Shown one piece after another: positions 28,301-36,731 of a stretch of 64,000 nucleotides of DNA. The first letter of the stretch is position 1. Every line of letters starts with the position of its first letter. The position numbers and the translations under genes were made by a program. The DNA comes from Micromonospora sp. HM5-17 (GTDB lineage: Bacteria > Actinomycetota > Actinomycetes > Mycobacteriales > Micromonosporaceae): NCBI RefSeq assembly GCF_003762835.1, contig NZ_RJWA01000005.1, forward strand, positions 410,081-474,080, given 5' to 3'. The notes under the pieces are model-generated. The model ran no database searches. It was not told the origin of the DNA and worked only from the letters and a program-made list of their open reading frames with translations.

Positions 28301-28615
28301 GAAGCGGAACGGCAGGTCGGCCCCGGCCAGCGCCTCGAAGAAGGCCGTCACCACCAGCACCCGGTGCGCGGCCGCCAGCCGTTCGGTCCGGCCGTACCGG
28401 GAGAGCCCGGCGCGCCGCTCGGCGAGCCGGCCGACGAGGTCGTGGCTGAGCCGGACGAACTCGGCCTTGGCGTCAAAGAGCGAGAGTACGGCCGGCACGG
28501 CCACCGCCGTGCCGAGCAGCGCGCCGCCGGCGAGGGTGTCCAGTGCCGTCACCACCGGGCTGCGGCCTCCGCCGAGCAGGCGGGCGGCCTCGGCATAGCT
28601 GAGTCTCCGGGACAC
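25394..28615 (-). CDS. NACHT-domain STAND ATPase with an NNH7-type N-terminal domain
   Basis: The 1,073-residue protein begins with a helical domain (RRLSYAEAARLLGGG, ALDTLAGGALLGTAVAV, LSLFDAKAEFVRLSHDLV) that I recognise as NACHT N-terminal helical domain type 7. The NACHT module is in the middle: Walker A LGQPGSGKSVLT (about residues 342-353) and Walker B VVLLDGFDELLQ (about 412-423), then LRLEPFDEARISTWLATW and an FLHATFGEFLVARL arm. The C-terminal 350 residues are helical without clear LRR or TPR repeats. Such proteins are candidate antiphage or signalling ATPases. The start is the GTG at 28615, six bases after GGGGAG; a TTG at 28621 touches the RBS. It differs in domains from the NACHT protein at 13673. 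Confidence 0.82.
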   Translation of the reverse strand: MSRRLSYAEAARLLGGGRSPVVTALDTLAGGALLGTAVAVPAVLSLFDAKAEFVRLSHDLVGRLAERRAGLSRYGRTERLAAAHRVLVVTAFFEALAGADLPFRFTELELTERERLAIVGADPDARSPLDGLFAEAVPAPGPQQPDELFRAVLAEYYAGVAAALRSFVAGLDVWDRLDHPRRAAFTAVLDALPARAVERYRELVGRLAGDFPEVAYWAGLREHAGTRAEVRQVAAALADLERLLRQAAAGRVPEARRAGLAAAYATELDRSVVESGDVPAGIRMPSLATGYVSPLCRVAELGPATRPSEESWWAGQPVRDDLAGFLAGYLTNPAAVEAPLLVLGQPGSGKSVLTRVLAARLPADDFLPVRVVLRDVPAAADLQDQIEYAVRAATGERLDWPALVRSAGDALPVVLLDGFDELLQATGVSQTDYLVKVAVFQRREAAQGRPVVVVVTSRTSVADRARVPPGTVALRLEPFDEARISTWLATWNAVNADEFAARGVTPLDLSAVLAYRELAEQPLLLLMLALYDADDNALRRAGELRPDELYERLLRRFARREVVKHRPGLPEREVDRAVEVELRRLSVVAFAMFNRGAQWVTEAELEADLTALFGPAPPPGAAVDLRAPLRHAEVVLGRFFFVHRSRALRDDERLETYEFLHATFGEFLVARLTWQVLTDIAAREAAATMSLGSATVDDDLLHALLSWAALSGRAPVLGFVQAFLSGVDRQRREDLTDLLTRLFRAAHRSRPARRHDSYQPRGLPVPARHAAYSVNLLLLAVCAADTLRGSRLFPDRNVVPVWHRETLLWQSQLSAEDWTSLVGVLALDRIRAEDGSRDIALRVVADPVEAPVPPVDPRWTYDVGPASTGAFQDSARSFAYLSREARLRCGLGDDLLVHALEPLAGPLPSVINTVALDVGSSIAHDLLRLVTMSSAPYGSGRRHAAYLRCHAMLEALDDAAERHQLRTLLLNRLAVDPEMPALLAAQLITGADRDGRRGEVAWLAGVVPSRLIVAALQCGLAFLGRDPEADRIIAPVLSNLTDSSAVPTANRHLKAQVVARLAELGWRLRPARR

Positions 28616-28852
28616 GGACAACTCCCCTCGGTCGGCGACCTGCCCGGACCAGCATGCCGGAACCGGACAAGCGACGGAGGCCGAGCGTGACCGGGCAGGC
28701 GGTCACCCGGTGGGAGGAAACTCCTGGCCCGGGTGGCGATTCTCAGCGGGTTGACAGCTCGCTGCCAGCCACGGCCAAGCCTGGTGCCCGAGGTTGGGCC
28801 GGTTGGCACCGACGCCGCCACCGCGGCGTGACGCACCGAAGGAGGAAATCAG

Positions 28853-29341
28853 ATGGGCAACCGGCTGTCCCGGAAGAAGGTCCTCGGCGGGCTGGTGGCC
28901 GGGGGTGTGCTCACCGTCGGCCTGGCAGCCCCGGCCGTGGCGTTCGCCCAGGACGAGACCCCGACGCCGAGCCCGTCGGCCTCGGCGTCGACGGACGGCG
29001 GCCCCGCGCACGTGCGCGACCACCGCGGTGACCTGGCCGAGAAGCTCGCCACCGAGCTGGGCGTTCCGCAGGAGAGGGTCGAGGCGGCGCTGGAGAAGAT
29101 CTGGGCACAGCACCGGGCCGACCACCAGGGCCAGAGCAGGGCCGACCACCCGTCCGCCGAGCAGCGGGAGGCGTGGCTGAGGTCGCGGCTCGACCAGGCG
29201 GTCTCGGACGGCAAGCTGACCCGGGAGCAGGCCGACGCCATCCTGGCGGCGGTCAAGGCGGGCGTGCTGCCCGGCTGGGGCGGCTTCGGGCACGGCGGCC
29301 ACGGCTGGCACGGCCACGGCGGCGACGAGGCCGAGAAGTAG
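28853..29341 (+). CDS. Secreted helical protein with a Gly/His-rich C-terminal tail
   Basis: A 162-residue protein. The signal peptide (SRKKVLGGLVAGGVLTVGLA, cleavage near AVAFA) is followed by a Thr/Pro/Ser linker, then two helical repeats: one of the LAEKLATELGVPQERVEAAL type and one of the LDQAVSDGKLTREQADAILA type, as found in DUF2680-like exported proteins. The tail GHGGHGWHGHGG could bind Ni, Cu or Zn. A strong GAAGGAGGA ribosome binding site precedes the ATG. Function unknown; the metal idea is inference. Confidence 0.75.
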   Translation: MGNRLSRKKVLGGLVAGGVLTVGLAAPAVAFAQDETPTPSPSASASTDGGPAHVRDHRGDLAEKLATELGVPQERVEAALEKIWAQHRADHQGQSRADHPSAEQREAWLRSRLDQAVSDGKLTREQADAILAAVKAGVLPGWGGFGHGGHGWHGHGGDEAEK

Positions 29342-29734
29342 CTGGCGGCCGGGGCCAGGTGGCTCCCGAGACCGGGCCACCGGCCCGGGACGTCATCCCG
29401 TGATCCTCGCTGTTTCCCGGTCGGCGGGTCCCCGCCGATCCCCGCCGAGATTCGTCCCGCGGTCCCGGCGGACACGGCGCGCCGGCCGGGAGGGCGGAGC
29501 GGATCCGGCCCGTCGGGCGGTCCTGAGCCGGCACGGCGGACTCGGGCTGGCGCGGGGCTCAGACCGGTACGGCGGGGCGGCAGTCGAGGGGGGCTGCCGT
29601 CCCGCCGTCGCGAGCCGGCTGGACAGGCGGACCGGCGTCCCGACCCGGGCCGGGCCGGGTACGACGGGCCGGCGGGCCTGCCCGGGCACGACACGGTCCG
29701 CGCCCTGGGCGGCGCGGCGGCGCGTGCGGACGGG
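29342..29734. other. Non-coding stretch with a hairpin
   Basis: The 393 bases between the converging secreted-protein and DUF350 genes contain a compact hairpin at 29372-29388 (seven-base arms CCGGGCC/GGCCCGG, three-base loop), a possible terminator without T-run. Nothing else is recognisable. Confidence 0.4.
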
Positions 29735-30160
29735 TCAGGCGATGCAGGCGCAGACGAACAACGCCGCCCCGAAGTGGATGGCCGCGCTGACCCGGGCGGC
29801 CGGGTTCGGCTCCTCGGTGCAGATCACCTCGCCGAGCTTGCCGGGGGTGAGCCAGTCCAGGACCAGGAAGGCGAGGGCCATGATGCCGAGCCCGACCAGT
29901 CCGAAGAGGATGGTCGAGGCGAGGCCCTTCGTGAAGTCGGTGTAGCTGGTCAGGATCGCGGTGAAGACGATCCCCGCGATGCCGAGTTGGTTGGCGATCA
30001 GCAGCAGTGCGGCGTTGCTGTTGCGACGTATCCAGATCAGCTCGCGCAGCCTGCCGGGCGTGAGGGCGTCGACCAGCAGGAACCCGACGGCCATCAACGC
30101 GATGCCGACCACGCCGAACACGATGCTGTGCAAGGCTCCAACAAGCAGGTCCTCGACCAC
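29735..30160 (-). CDS. DUF350 family membrane protein
   Basis: A 141-residue protein with four transmembrane helices arranged as two repeats of the DUF350 unit: GVVGIALMAVGFLLVDALTP and GLVGLGIMALAFLVLDWLTP, each ending in PG-x-L-x-E-x-I. DUF350 proteins are inner-membrane proteins of unknown role. The start is the GTG at 30160, eight bases after GGGAG; the longer frame to 30391 encodes unlikely Pro/Arg-rich sequence. Confidence 0.82.
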   Translation of the reverse strand: MVEDLLVGALHSIVFGVVGIALMAVGFLLVDALTPGRLRELIWIRRNSNAALLLIANQLGIAGIVFTAILTSYTDFTKGLASTILFGLVGLGIMALAFLVLDWLTPGKLGEVICTEEPNPAARVSAAIHFGAALFVCACIA

Positions 30161-30327
30161 CGACAAGTCTCCCTCGGGTGTGGGCGGCCATGGAGGGGGG
30201 CCGCGTCGTGAGGACGATAGCGTGATCACGCAAGCCGGCGCGGCATTGAGGGCGACGGCGTGCCCGCCGGAGCCGAAGCGCGCCGCACCCGCCCGGTTCT
30301 CGGCAACGCGTGACGTCGCCCGGGCCG

Positions 30328-31680
30328 CTAGAGGAGGCCGAGGTAGCGCTGACGCTCGTACGGGGTGACCTCGCGGCGGTACTGCTCCCACTCGGCGCGC
30401 TTGTTACGGAGGAAGAAGTCGAAGACGTGCTCACCGAGGATCTCGGCGACCAGCTCCGAGCGGGACATCACGTCGATCGCCTCCGCGAGGTTCTCCGGCA
30501 GCGACTCGTACCCCATCGCCTTGCGCTCGGCGCTGGAGAGCGACCAGACGTCGTCCTCGGCCCCCGGCGGCAGCTCGTAGCCCTCCTCGATCCCCTTCAA
30601 CCCGGCGCCGAGCAGCACCGCGAAGGCAAGGTACGGGTTGCACGCCGAGTCGGGCGAGCGGATCTCGACCCGGGCCGAGTTCGGCTTGCCGTACGCCGGG
30701 ACCCGGACCAGGGCCGAGCGGTTGAGGTGGCCCCAGCAGACGTACGCCGGCGACTCGGTGATCCGGTCCGGCAGTGCCTGCGGGAAGAGCCGCTTGTACG
30801 AGTTGACCCACTGGTTGGTGACCGCCGTGTACTCGCGGGCGTGGGCGAGCAGCCCGGCGATGAACGCCTTGCCGACCTTGGAGAGTTTCATCGGATCGCT
30901 GGCGTCGTGGAACGCGTTGCGCTCCCCCTCGAAGAGCGAGAGGTGGGTGTGCATCCCGCTGCCGGGCTGGTCGGTGAAGGGCTTGGGCATGAAGGTGGCC
31001 CGCACACCGGTCGAGAGCGCGACCTCCTTGACCATGTGGCGGAAGGTCATGATGTTGTCGGCGGTGGTGAGCGCGTCGGCGTAGCGGAGGTCGATCTCCT
31101 GCTGGCCGGGGGCGACCTCGTGGTGGCTGAACTCGACCGAGATCCCGATCCGCTCCAGCGCCAGCACCGCCTGCCGGCGGAAGTCCCGGGCCACCGCGTG
31201 GGTGGTGTGCTCGAAGTAGCCGCCGTTGTCGACCGGGACCGGCACCGAGCCGTCGTTCGGGCCGTTCTCCAGCAGGAAGAACTCGATCTCGGGGTGGGTG
31301 TAGAAGGTGAAGCCCTTCTCCGCCGCCTTCGAGAGCGCCCGGCGCAGCACGTGCCGGGGGTCGGCCCAGGAGGGGCTGCCGTCGGGGAGCAGGATGTCGC
31401 AGAACATCCGGGCGCTCTCTCCACTCATCCCGCCCTCGAACGGGAAGACCTGGAACGTCGTCGGGTCCGGCATCGCGATCATGTCCGACTCGAAGACCCG
31501 GGCGAAGCCCTCGATGGCCGAGCCGTCGAAGCCGATCCCCTCGTCGAAGGCCGCCTCCAGCTCGGCGGGGGCCACCGAGACGCTCTTGAGCGTGCCGAGC
31601 ACGTCGGTGAACCACAACCGGACGAAACGGATGTCCCGCTCTTCCAGCGTACGAAGCACGAACTCCTGCTGACGGTCCAC
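30328..31680 (-). CDS. glnA2: Glutamine synthetase type I paralogue (GlnA2)
   Basis: A 450-residue enzyme of the shorter GSI-alpha type. Motifs: RLWFTDVLGTLKSVSVAP, FDGSAIEGFARV, HPEIEFFLLE, MPKPFTDQPGSGMHTHLSL, NRSALVRVPAY and ARVEIRSPDSACNPY. The adenylylation loop of GlnA1 (Asp-Leu-Tyr-x-Leu-Pro) is replaced by GYELPPGAEDDVWSL, so GlnE control is unlikely. The family member beside nadE in Streptomyces is GlnA2. The GTG at 31680 follows a GGGG/AGGA-type ribosome binding site. Substrate could be glutamate/ammonia or another amine; paralogues in Streptomyces use polyamines. Confidence 0.93.
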   Translation of the reverse strand: MDRQQEFVLRTLEERDIRFVRLWFTDVLGTLKSVSVAPAELEAAFDEGIGFDGSAIEGFARVFESDMIAMPDPTTFQVFPFEGGMSGESARMFCDILLPDGSPSWADPRHVLRRALSKAAEKGFTFYTHPEIEFFLLENGPNDGSVPVPVDNGGYFEHTTHAVARDFRRQAVLALERIGISVEFSHHEVAPGQQEIDLRYADALTTADNIMTFRHMVKEVALSTGVRATFMPKPFTDQPGSGMHTHLSLFEGERNAFHDASDPMKLSKVGKAFIAGLLAHAREYTAVTNQWVNSYKRLFPQALPDRITESPAYVCWGHLNRSALVRVPAYGKPNSARVEIRSPDSACNPYLAFAVLLGAGLKGIEEGYELPPGAEDDVWSLSSAERKAMGYESLPENLAEAIDVMSRSELVAEILGEHVFDFFLRNKRAEWEQYRREVTPYERQRYLGLL

Positions 31681-31755
31681 GTCCTACCCCTCGCACACGT
31701 TGTTCGGACCGGCCCAGCCGGCGCCCGGCCTGACGGTCCAGTCTTCCCCGGTTCC

Positions 31756-31771
31756 GTTACGCAGACGTTAC
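31756..31771 (-). promoter_or_regulatory. Possible GlnR-like site between glnA2 and nadE
   Basis: On the minus strand GTAAC-n6-GTAAC, 76 bases before the glnA2 start, has the same 16-base geometry as the glnA half-site, with one mismatch from gTnAC-n6-GaAAC. It lies between the divergent genes glnA2 and nadE. Confidence 0.3.
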
Positions 31772-31910
31772 GATGCCTCGATCGAGGCTGATGCGCGGGG
31801 TGCCCGGTCTGCCGGGTTCCGGGGCGTCCGGGCCAGGTTCTGACCAGGGCCACCGCCACCGTGCCGGGTTGAGCCGGACCGGCGGTCAGCGGCTGCGGCA
31901 AGATGAGGAC

Positions 31911-33695
31911 ATGCCGACCCTGCGTCTCGCTCTCGCCCAGGTCAACCCCACCGTCGGCGATCTGGCCGGCAACGCGGCGATCGTCCGGAAGCGGTCCCGG
32001 GACGCCGCCGAGGCCGGCGCGCACCTCGTGGCGTTCCCCGAGATGATGCTGACCGGCTACCCGGTGGAGGACCTGGTCTTCCGGAACTCCTTCGTCACCG
32101 CCTGCCAGGCCGCCCTCGACCGGCTCGCCGCCGACCTGGCCGACGACGGGCTCGGCGACCTGCCGGTGCTGGTCGGTTACCTCGACGCGGACGGGCCGGC
32201 CAGCGCCAACGCCGAGGCGCGGCCGAGCCGGGGACCCCGCAACGCCCTGGGTGTCCTGCACCGTGGCCGGGTGGTGGCCCGCTACTTCAAGCACCATCTG
32301 CCCAACTACGGCGTCTTCGACGAGGACCGCTACTTCGTCCCCGGCAACACCCTGCCGGTGGTCCGGATCGGCGGGGTCGACGTCGCGCTCACCATCTGCG
32401 AGGACCTCTGGCAGGCGGGGGGCCCGTTCGCGGTCGCCCGCCACGCCCGGGTCGGGCTGGTCATCAACGTCAACGGCTCGCCGTACGAGCTGAACAAGGA
32501 CGACGTACGGCTGCCGCTGGTCCGCCGCCGGGCCGCCGAGGCCGGTGCCACGGTCGCGTACGTCAACATGGTCGGCGGCCAGGACGAGCTGGTCTTCGAC
32601 GGCGACTCCATGATCGTTGCACCGGACGGCACCCTGCTGACCCGCGCCCCGCGGTTCGTCGAACACCTGCTCCTGCACGACGTCGCGCTGCCACCGGCCG
32701 AAACCCTCGCCCCGGCGGGCACCACACCGGTGAGCCCGACCCCGGCCAACGGGCCGGAGGAGATGACCATCGTCCGGGTGCACGTCAGCGACACCGTGCC
32801 GGCCCCGGCCGACCCGCCCGCGGTCGGTGGCATCAGCGAGCCGATCGTCGACGAGGGCGAGGTGTGGCAGGCCCTGGTGCTCGGGCTGCGCGACTACGTC
32901 GAGAAGAACCGGTTCCGCTCGGTGGTGCTGGGGCTGAGCGGCGGCATCGACTCGTCGGTGGTCGCGGCGATCGCGGTGGACGCCCTCGGCCCGGACCGGG
33001 TGGTCGGGGTCTCGATGCCGAGCCGGCACTCGTCGGAACACTCCCGGGACGACGCCGCGGAGCTGGCCAAGCGGACCGGACTCGACTTCCGGGTCGAGCC
33101 GATCCAGCCGATGGTCGACAGCTTCCTGGCCAATCTCTCGCTGTCCGGGATGTCGGTGGAGAACCTCCAGGCCCGGGTCCGCGGGGTGCTGCTGATGGCG
33201 CTGTCGAACCAGGAGGGGCACCTCGTCCTCACCACCGGCAACAAGAGCGAGCTGGCGGTTGGCTACTCCACCCTCTACGGCGACTCCGTCGGCGGCTTCA
33301 ACCCGATCAAGGACGTCTGGAAGAGCATGGTCTGGAGGCTCGCGACGTGGCGCAACGCGGAGGCGACCCGGCGCGGCGAGATACCTCCGATCCCGGAGAA
33401 CTCGATCCGCAAGCCGCCCAGCGCCGAGCTGAGCCCCGGGCAGCTCGACACCGACACCCTGCCCGACTACTCCCTGCTCGACGCGGTCCTGGTCGGCTAC
33501 GTCGACGGGGACCAGGGCCGGGAGGACCTGATCGCCGCCGGGCACGACCCCGAGGTGGTCGACCGGGTGCTGCGCATGGTGGACATCGCCGAGTACAAGC
33601 GCCGGCAGTCGGCGCCGGGGCCGAAAATCTCCATCAAGGCGTTCGGTCGGGACCGCCGGCTGCCGATCACGAACCGATGGCGCGAGCGGGAGTGA
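31911..33695 (+). CDS. nadE: Glutamine-dependent NAD+ synthetase
   Basis: The 594-residue two-domain enzyme makes the last step of NAD synthesis: deamido-NAD + ATP + glutamine to NAD. The N-terminal nitrilase-like glutaminase domain has the catalytic Glu in VAFPEMMLTGYP and the Cys in VALTICEDLWQAGG. The C-terminal synthetase has the P-loop LGLSGGIDSSVVAAIA and LTTGNKSELAVGYSTLYGD. Length and order are those of the bacterial glutamine-dependent type. The ATG at 31911 follows GATGAGGAC. It is divergent from glnA2, as in Streptomyces. Confidence 0.96.
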   Translation: MPTLRLALAQVNPTVGDLAGNAAIVRKRSRDAAEAGAHLVAFPEMMLTGYPVEDLVFRNSFVTACQAALDRLAADLADDGLGDLPVLVGYLDADGPASANAEARPSRGPRNALGVLHRGRVVARYFKHHLPNYGVFDEDRYFVPGNTLPVVRIGGVDVALTICEDLWQAGGPFAVARHARVGLVINVNGSPYELNKDDVRLPLVRRRAAEAGATVAYVNMVGGQDELVFDGDSMIVAPDGTLLTRAPRFVEHLLLHDVALPPAETLAPAGTTPVSPTPANGPEEMTIVRVHVSDTVPAPADPPAVGGISEPIVDEGEVWQALVLGLRDYVEKNRFRSVVLGLSGGIDSSVVAAIAVDALGPDRVVGVSMPSRHSSEHSRDDAAELAKRTGLDFRVEPIQPMVDSFLANLSLSGMSVENLQARVRGVLLMALSNQEGHLVLTTGNKSELAVGYSTLYGDSVGGFNPIKDVWKSMVWRLATWRNAEATRRGEIPPIPENSIRKPPSAELSPGQLDTDTLPDYSLLDAVLVGYVDGDQGREDLIAAGHDPEVVDRVLRMVDIAEYKRRQSAPGPKISIKAFGRDRRLPITNRWRERE

Positions 33696-33842
33696 CCGGG
33701 CGGCCCCGCGAGGCGCGTCGGGGCCGGTTCCGACCGGTGTGACAACCTGCACTCTCCCCTGCCGGCACCACCGCGGTCGATGCGACGATCGGGTGGTGAC
33801 CCGGGGACCGCGGAGGCGGCCTCGAGGCGAGAGGAGACAACG

Positions 33843-34700
33843 ATGTCCGAGCAGGGAATGCGGTCCACCCCGACCGAGGTGACAGCGCTCTACGGCGGGC
33901 CGGCAACCCGACGGGTCCGGACCCGCGATCTGCAGGCCGCCAAGGAGCGCGGCGAGCGGTGGCCGATGCTCACCTCGTACGACCAGTACACCGCCGCGCT
34001 CTTCGAGAAGGCGGGGATTCCGGTGCTGCTGGTCGGCGACTCGGCCGCGAACAACGTCTTCGGCTACGAGACCACGGTGCCGGTCGCCGTCGACGAGCTG
34101 CTGCCGCTGGTCCGGGCCGTGGCCCGGGCGACCAGCTACGCCCTGGTCGTCGCCGACCTGCCGTTCGGCTCGTACGAGGAGGGCCCGGCCCAGGCGCTGC
34201 GCAACGCCGTACGGTTCATGAAGGAGGGCGGCTGCCAGGCGGTGAAGCTGGAGGGCGGCCGGCGGGTCGCCGAGCAGATCCGGGCGCTGACCGGGGCGGG
34301 GATACCGGTGATGGCGCACATCGGGTTCACCCCGCAGTCGGAGCACACCCTCGGCGGCTACCGGGTGCAGGGCCGCGGCGAGGCGGCCGCCGAGGTGGTC
34401 GCGGACGCGGTGGCGGTGGCCGAGGCCGGCGCGTTCGCGGTGGTGCTGGAGATGGTCCCGGGCGAGGTGGCCAAACGAATCACCCACGAGCTGTCGATCC
34501 CCACCATCGGGATCGGCGCCGGACCCGACTGTGACGCCCAGGTGCTGGTCTGGCAGGACATGGCCGGGCTGCGGCCCGGTCGGATGCCCCGGTTCGTCAA
34601 GCGCTACGCCGACCTGCAGGGGGTGCTCACCGAGGCGACCCGGCGGTTCGCCGCCGAGGTGCGGGAGGGCAGCTTCCCCACCCTCGAGCACACGTTCTGA
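33843..34700 (+). CDS. panB: 3-methyl-2-oxobutanoate hydroxymethyltransferase
   Basis: A 285-residue TIM-barrel enzyme that makes ketopantoate from 2-ketoisovalerate and methylene-tetrahydrofolate, the first committed step to pantothenate and coenzyme A. Motifs: [38 protein letters not shown] (Mg-binding Asp), [14 protein letters not shown], the Glu in VKLEGG, GHIGFTPQ-like [11 protein letters not shown] and the catalytic Glu in VLEMVPGEV. The ATG at 33843 follows GAGGAGACAACG. It stands 147 bases after nadE and may be co-transcribed. Confidence 0.96.
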   Translation: MSEQGMRSTPTEVTALYGGPATRRVRTRDLQAAKERGERWPMLTSYDQYTAALFEKAGIPVLLVGDSAANNVFGYETTVPVAVDELLPLVRAVARATSYALVVADLPFGSYEEGPAQALRNAVRFMKEGGCQAVKLEGGRRVAEQIRALTGAGIPVMAHIGFTPQSEHTLGGYRVQGRGEAAAEVVADAVAVAEAGAFAVVLEMVPGEVAKRITHELSIPTIGIGAGPDCDAQVLVWQDMAGLRPGRMPRFVKRYADLQGVLTEATRRFAAEVREGSFPTLEHTF

Positions 34701-34760
34701 CCCTGCCGTCCCGGCCCCGCACCGCCGCGGTCGCGGGCCGGGAACCGGCACCGTCGTGGT

Positions 34761-34792
34761 CGCGGGCCGGGCGGGTCGTCGCCCGGCCCGCG
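34761..34792. terminator. Bidirectional hairpin between panB and npdG
   Basis: A perfect 13-bp GC stem (34761-34773 with 34780-34792) with a six-base loop lies in the 99-base gap between the convergent genes. Confidence 0.65.
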
Positions 34793-34799
34793 CCGTACC

Positions 34800-35498
34800 T
34801 CACAGGTCGGTGATCCGGAGCCCGGCGTGCGCCTTGTACCGCCGGTTGATCGCGATCAGGTTGGCGGTGAACGCCTCGATCTGGTGTGCGTTGCGCAGCC
34901 GGCCCGCGTAGATGCCGCGCATCCCGGGAATCCGGGCCACGAGCGCGGCGACCAGGTCGACCAGTTCCCGCTCCTCGGTGCAGATCAGCACGTCGAGGTC
35001 GATCCGGTCGATCGCCGGGTCGGCCAGCAGCGGCGCGCTGACATGGTTGAAGGCCGCGCAGACCCGCGAGTCCGGCAGCAGCGCCGCCGCCTGCTGCACG
35101 GCGCTCCCCTCCGGCACCGACAGCGGGTACGGCCCGTGCTTGTCGAAGCCGAGCGGGTTGACGCAGTCGACGACCACCTTCCCGGCCAGCGGCTCCCGCA
35201 GCTCGACGAGAGTGTCCCGGTGCCCGGCCCACGGCACCGCGACGATGACCACGTCGGACCGGGCCGCCACCTCGACGTTGGCGCCGCCGGAGAGGGCCAC
35301 CTCCGCCGGCAGACCGGGGAGGCCGCGCAGTTCCTCGACGGTCTGCGTCGCGCGCTCCGCCGACCGTGACCCGACGAGTACGGTCTGCCCCGCCCGGGCC
35401 AGCCGGTAGGCCAGGCCCCGTCCCTGGTCGCCGGTGCCACCGATGATGCCGACGGTCAGTCCGGTCACGTCGGGGAGGCCGCTCGCGTCATATCCCAT
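34800..35498 (-). CDS. npdG: NADPH-dependent F420 reductase (8-hydroxy-5-deazaflavin:NADPH oxidoreductase)
   Basis: A 232-residue Rossmann-fold protein. The NADP-binding motif is GIIGGTGDQGRGLAYRLARA with VLVGSRSAERA; later segments VVIVAVPWAGHRDTL, VVVDCVNPLGFDKHGPYPL and AAFNHVSAPLL are family-typical. The enzyme moves hydride between NADPH and coenzyme F420, a cofactor used by many actinomycete redox enzymes. The start is the ATG at 35498, after GAGGAT; an ORF start at 35522 is also possible. Confidence 0.9.
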   Translation of the reverse strand: MGYDASGLPDVTGLTVGIIGGTGDQGRGLAYRLARAGQTVLVGSRSAERATQTVEELRGLPGLPAEVALSGGANVEVAARSDVVIVAVPWAGHRDTLVELREPLAGKVVVDCVNPLGFDKHGPYPLSVPEGSAVQQAAALLPDSRVCAAFNHVSAPLLADPAIDRIDLDVLICTEERELVDLVAALVARIPGMRGIYAGRLRNAHQIEAFTANLIAINRRYKAHAGLRITDL

Positions 35499-35693
35499 GC
35501 CCGCATCCTCGCAAACCGCCACGGGCGGCGGCGCGGACGGGCCGGACGCCGACGGTCACCCGTGCCGCCGACGTACCCGGTGGAGCCGGCGCCCCGCCGG
35601 GACGTACCGGAGATCCACCGAGGAGCCGGACGGTCCGGGTGGCGCGGCGCCGGGCCGGAACGCCCCTGTCCCCCGGGGCGTTCCGGTGCCGAC

Positions 35694-36440
35694 TCACCCC
35701 CGCATCGTCCGGGCGCCGGGCCGCGCGGGCCTCCGCGCCGAGGCGGCCGCCGTCGTCTTGCGGGCCGCGGCCTGCTTGACCGGCGCCTTCCGGGCGGTGA
35801 TCTTCTTGGCCTGCGTGGCGCGCGTGGTCCCGGCGGTCGTCCGGGCGCGCGTGGTTCCGGCGGTCGTCCGCTTCGCCATCGCGGTGGTCCGCTTCGCGGG
35901 CGCCTTCTTCGCCGGAGCCTTCTTGGCGGGAGCCCGCTTCGCCGCCGTCGTGCGCGTGGCCGGCACCTTCTTCGGCGGGGTCTTCTTGGCCACCTTCTTG
36001 GCTGCCGCGGCCGCCGTCTTCCGCGCCGCCGTCGTGGTGGTGCGCTTCGCCGTCGTCGTGGTCCGCTTCGCCGCCCCCGCTGTCTTCCGCGCCGCCGTGG
36101 TGCCCCTCGCCGCGGTGGTACGCGTGGCGGTCGTCTTCTTCGCGGTCGCCTTCTTCGCCGGCGCGCGGGTAGCGGTGGCCCGCTTCGCCGGCGCCTTCTT
36201 GGCCGGTGCACGGGTGGCCGTCGTCTTCTTCGCCGTCACCTTCTTCGCCGGAGCCTTCTTCGCGGTCGCTGTCGTACGCGTGCCCGGGGCCTTCTTCGCC
36301 GACGTGCGGGCCGCCGCCGCGCTCGCGCCTCCCCGGACGGCGGCGCTCCTGGCGGCACCCACGGTCCGGCTCCGCGCCACCGCCTTCTTCCCGGCAGCGC
36401 TCCTGGCTACCGAGCGGGTGGCCCTGGTTGCTTCGGCCAT
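35694..36440 (-). CDS. Histone-H1-like, Lys/Ala/Thr-rich nucleoid protein
   Basis: A 248-residue protein almost entirely composed of Ala, Lys, Arg and Thr in short repeats (KKAPAKK, KRTTTTAKR, ARKTAAAAAKK). It is expected to be disordered and strongly basic, like eukaryotic H1 tails and the Lys/Ala-rich C-terminal tails of actinobacterial HupB/HupS. No folded HU domain is present, so it is a tail-only protein, probably binding DNA. A clear AAGGAGG precedes the ATG. It lies 87 bases downstream of a small conserved gene. Confidence 0.75.
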   Translation of the reverse strand: MAEATRATRSVARSAAGKKAVARSRTVGAARSAAVRGGASAAAARTSAKKAPGTRTTATAKKAPAKKVTAKKTTATRAPAKKAPAKRATATRAPAKKATAKKTTATRTTAARGTTAARKTAGAAKRTTTTAKRTTTTAARKTAAAAAKKVAKKTPPKKVPATRTTAAKRAPAKKAPAKKAPAKRTTAMAKRTTAGTTRARTTAGTTRATQAKKITARKAPVKQAAARKTTAAASARRPARPGARTMRG

Positions 36441-36527
36441 CTGTGTTCCTCCTTGCGGGACATGCTCTCGGGGGTCTCCTCGCGGAGCACCACGGAGTTC
36501 CTCGACGCGGGCCTGCGCCGCGCCGGT

Positions 36528-36731
36528 CTAGCGCTCCTCCCCGGTCCAGCGGGCGTCCTCGGCCTCCCACGCCTCGTTGCGCTGGCGTACCCGCTCCAGC
36601 GCCTGCTCCGCGTCGGCGACGGAGGCGTACGGCCCGAGCACGTACCGCGCGGCACACACGTCCGCGTCGGTCTCGGCCCGGTGGTGACGGACGCACCAGA
36701 AGTACCGCGTACCACTCCCGCTGTCGCTCAT
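36528..36731 (-). CDS. Small conserved actinobacterial protein, SPOR-like
   Basis: A 67-residue protein with one compact domain: TRYFWCVRHHRAETDADVC, then YVLGPYASVADAEQALERV. The GPYAS-x-x-DAE pattern resembles short SPOR-like modules. No signal peptide. The ATG at 36731 is chosen because the residues before it, up to 36779, show no family resemblance. Function unknown. Confidence 0.65.
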   Translation of the reverse strand: MSDSGSGTRYFWCVRHHRAETDADVCAARYVLGPYASVADAEQALERVRQRNEAWEAEDARWTGEER

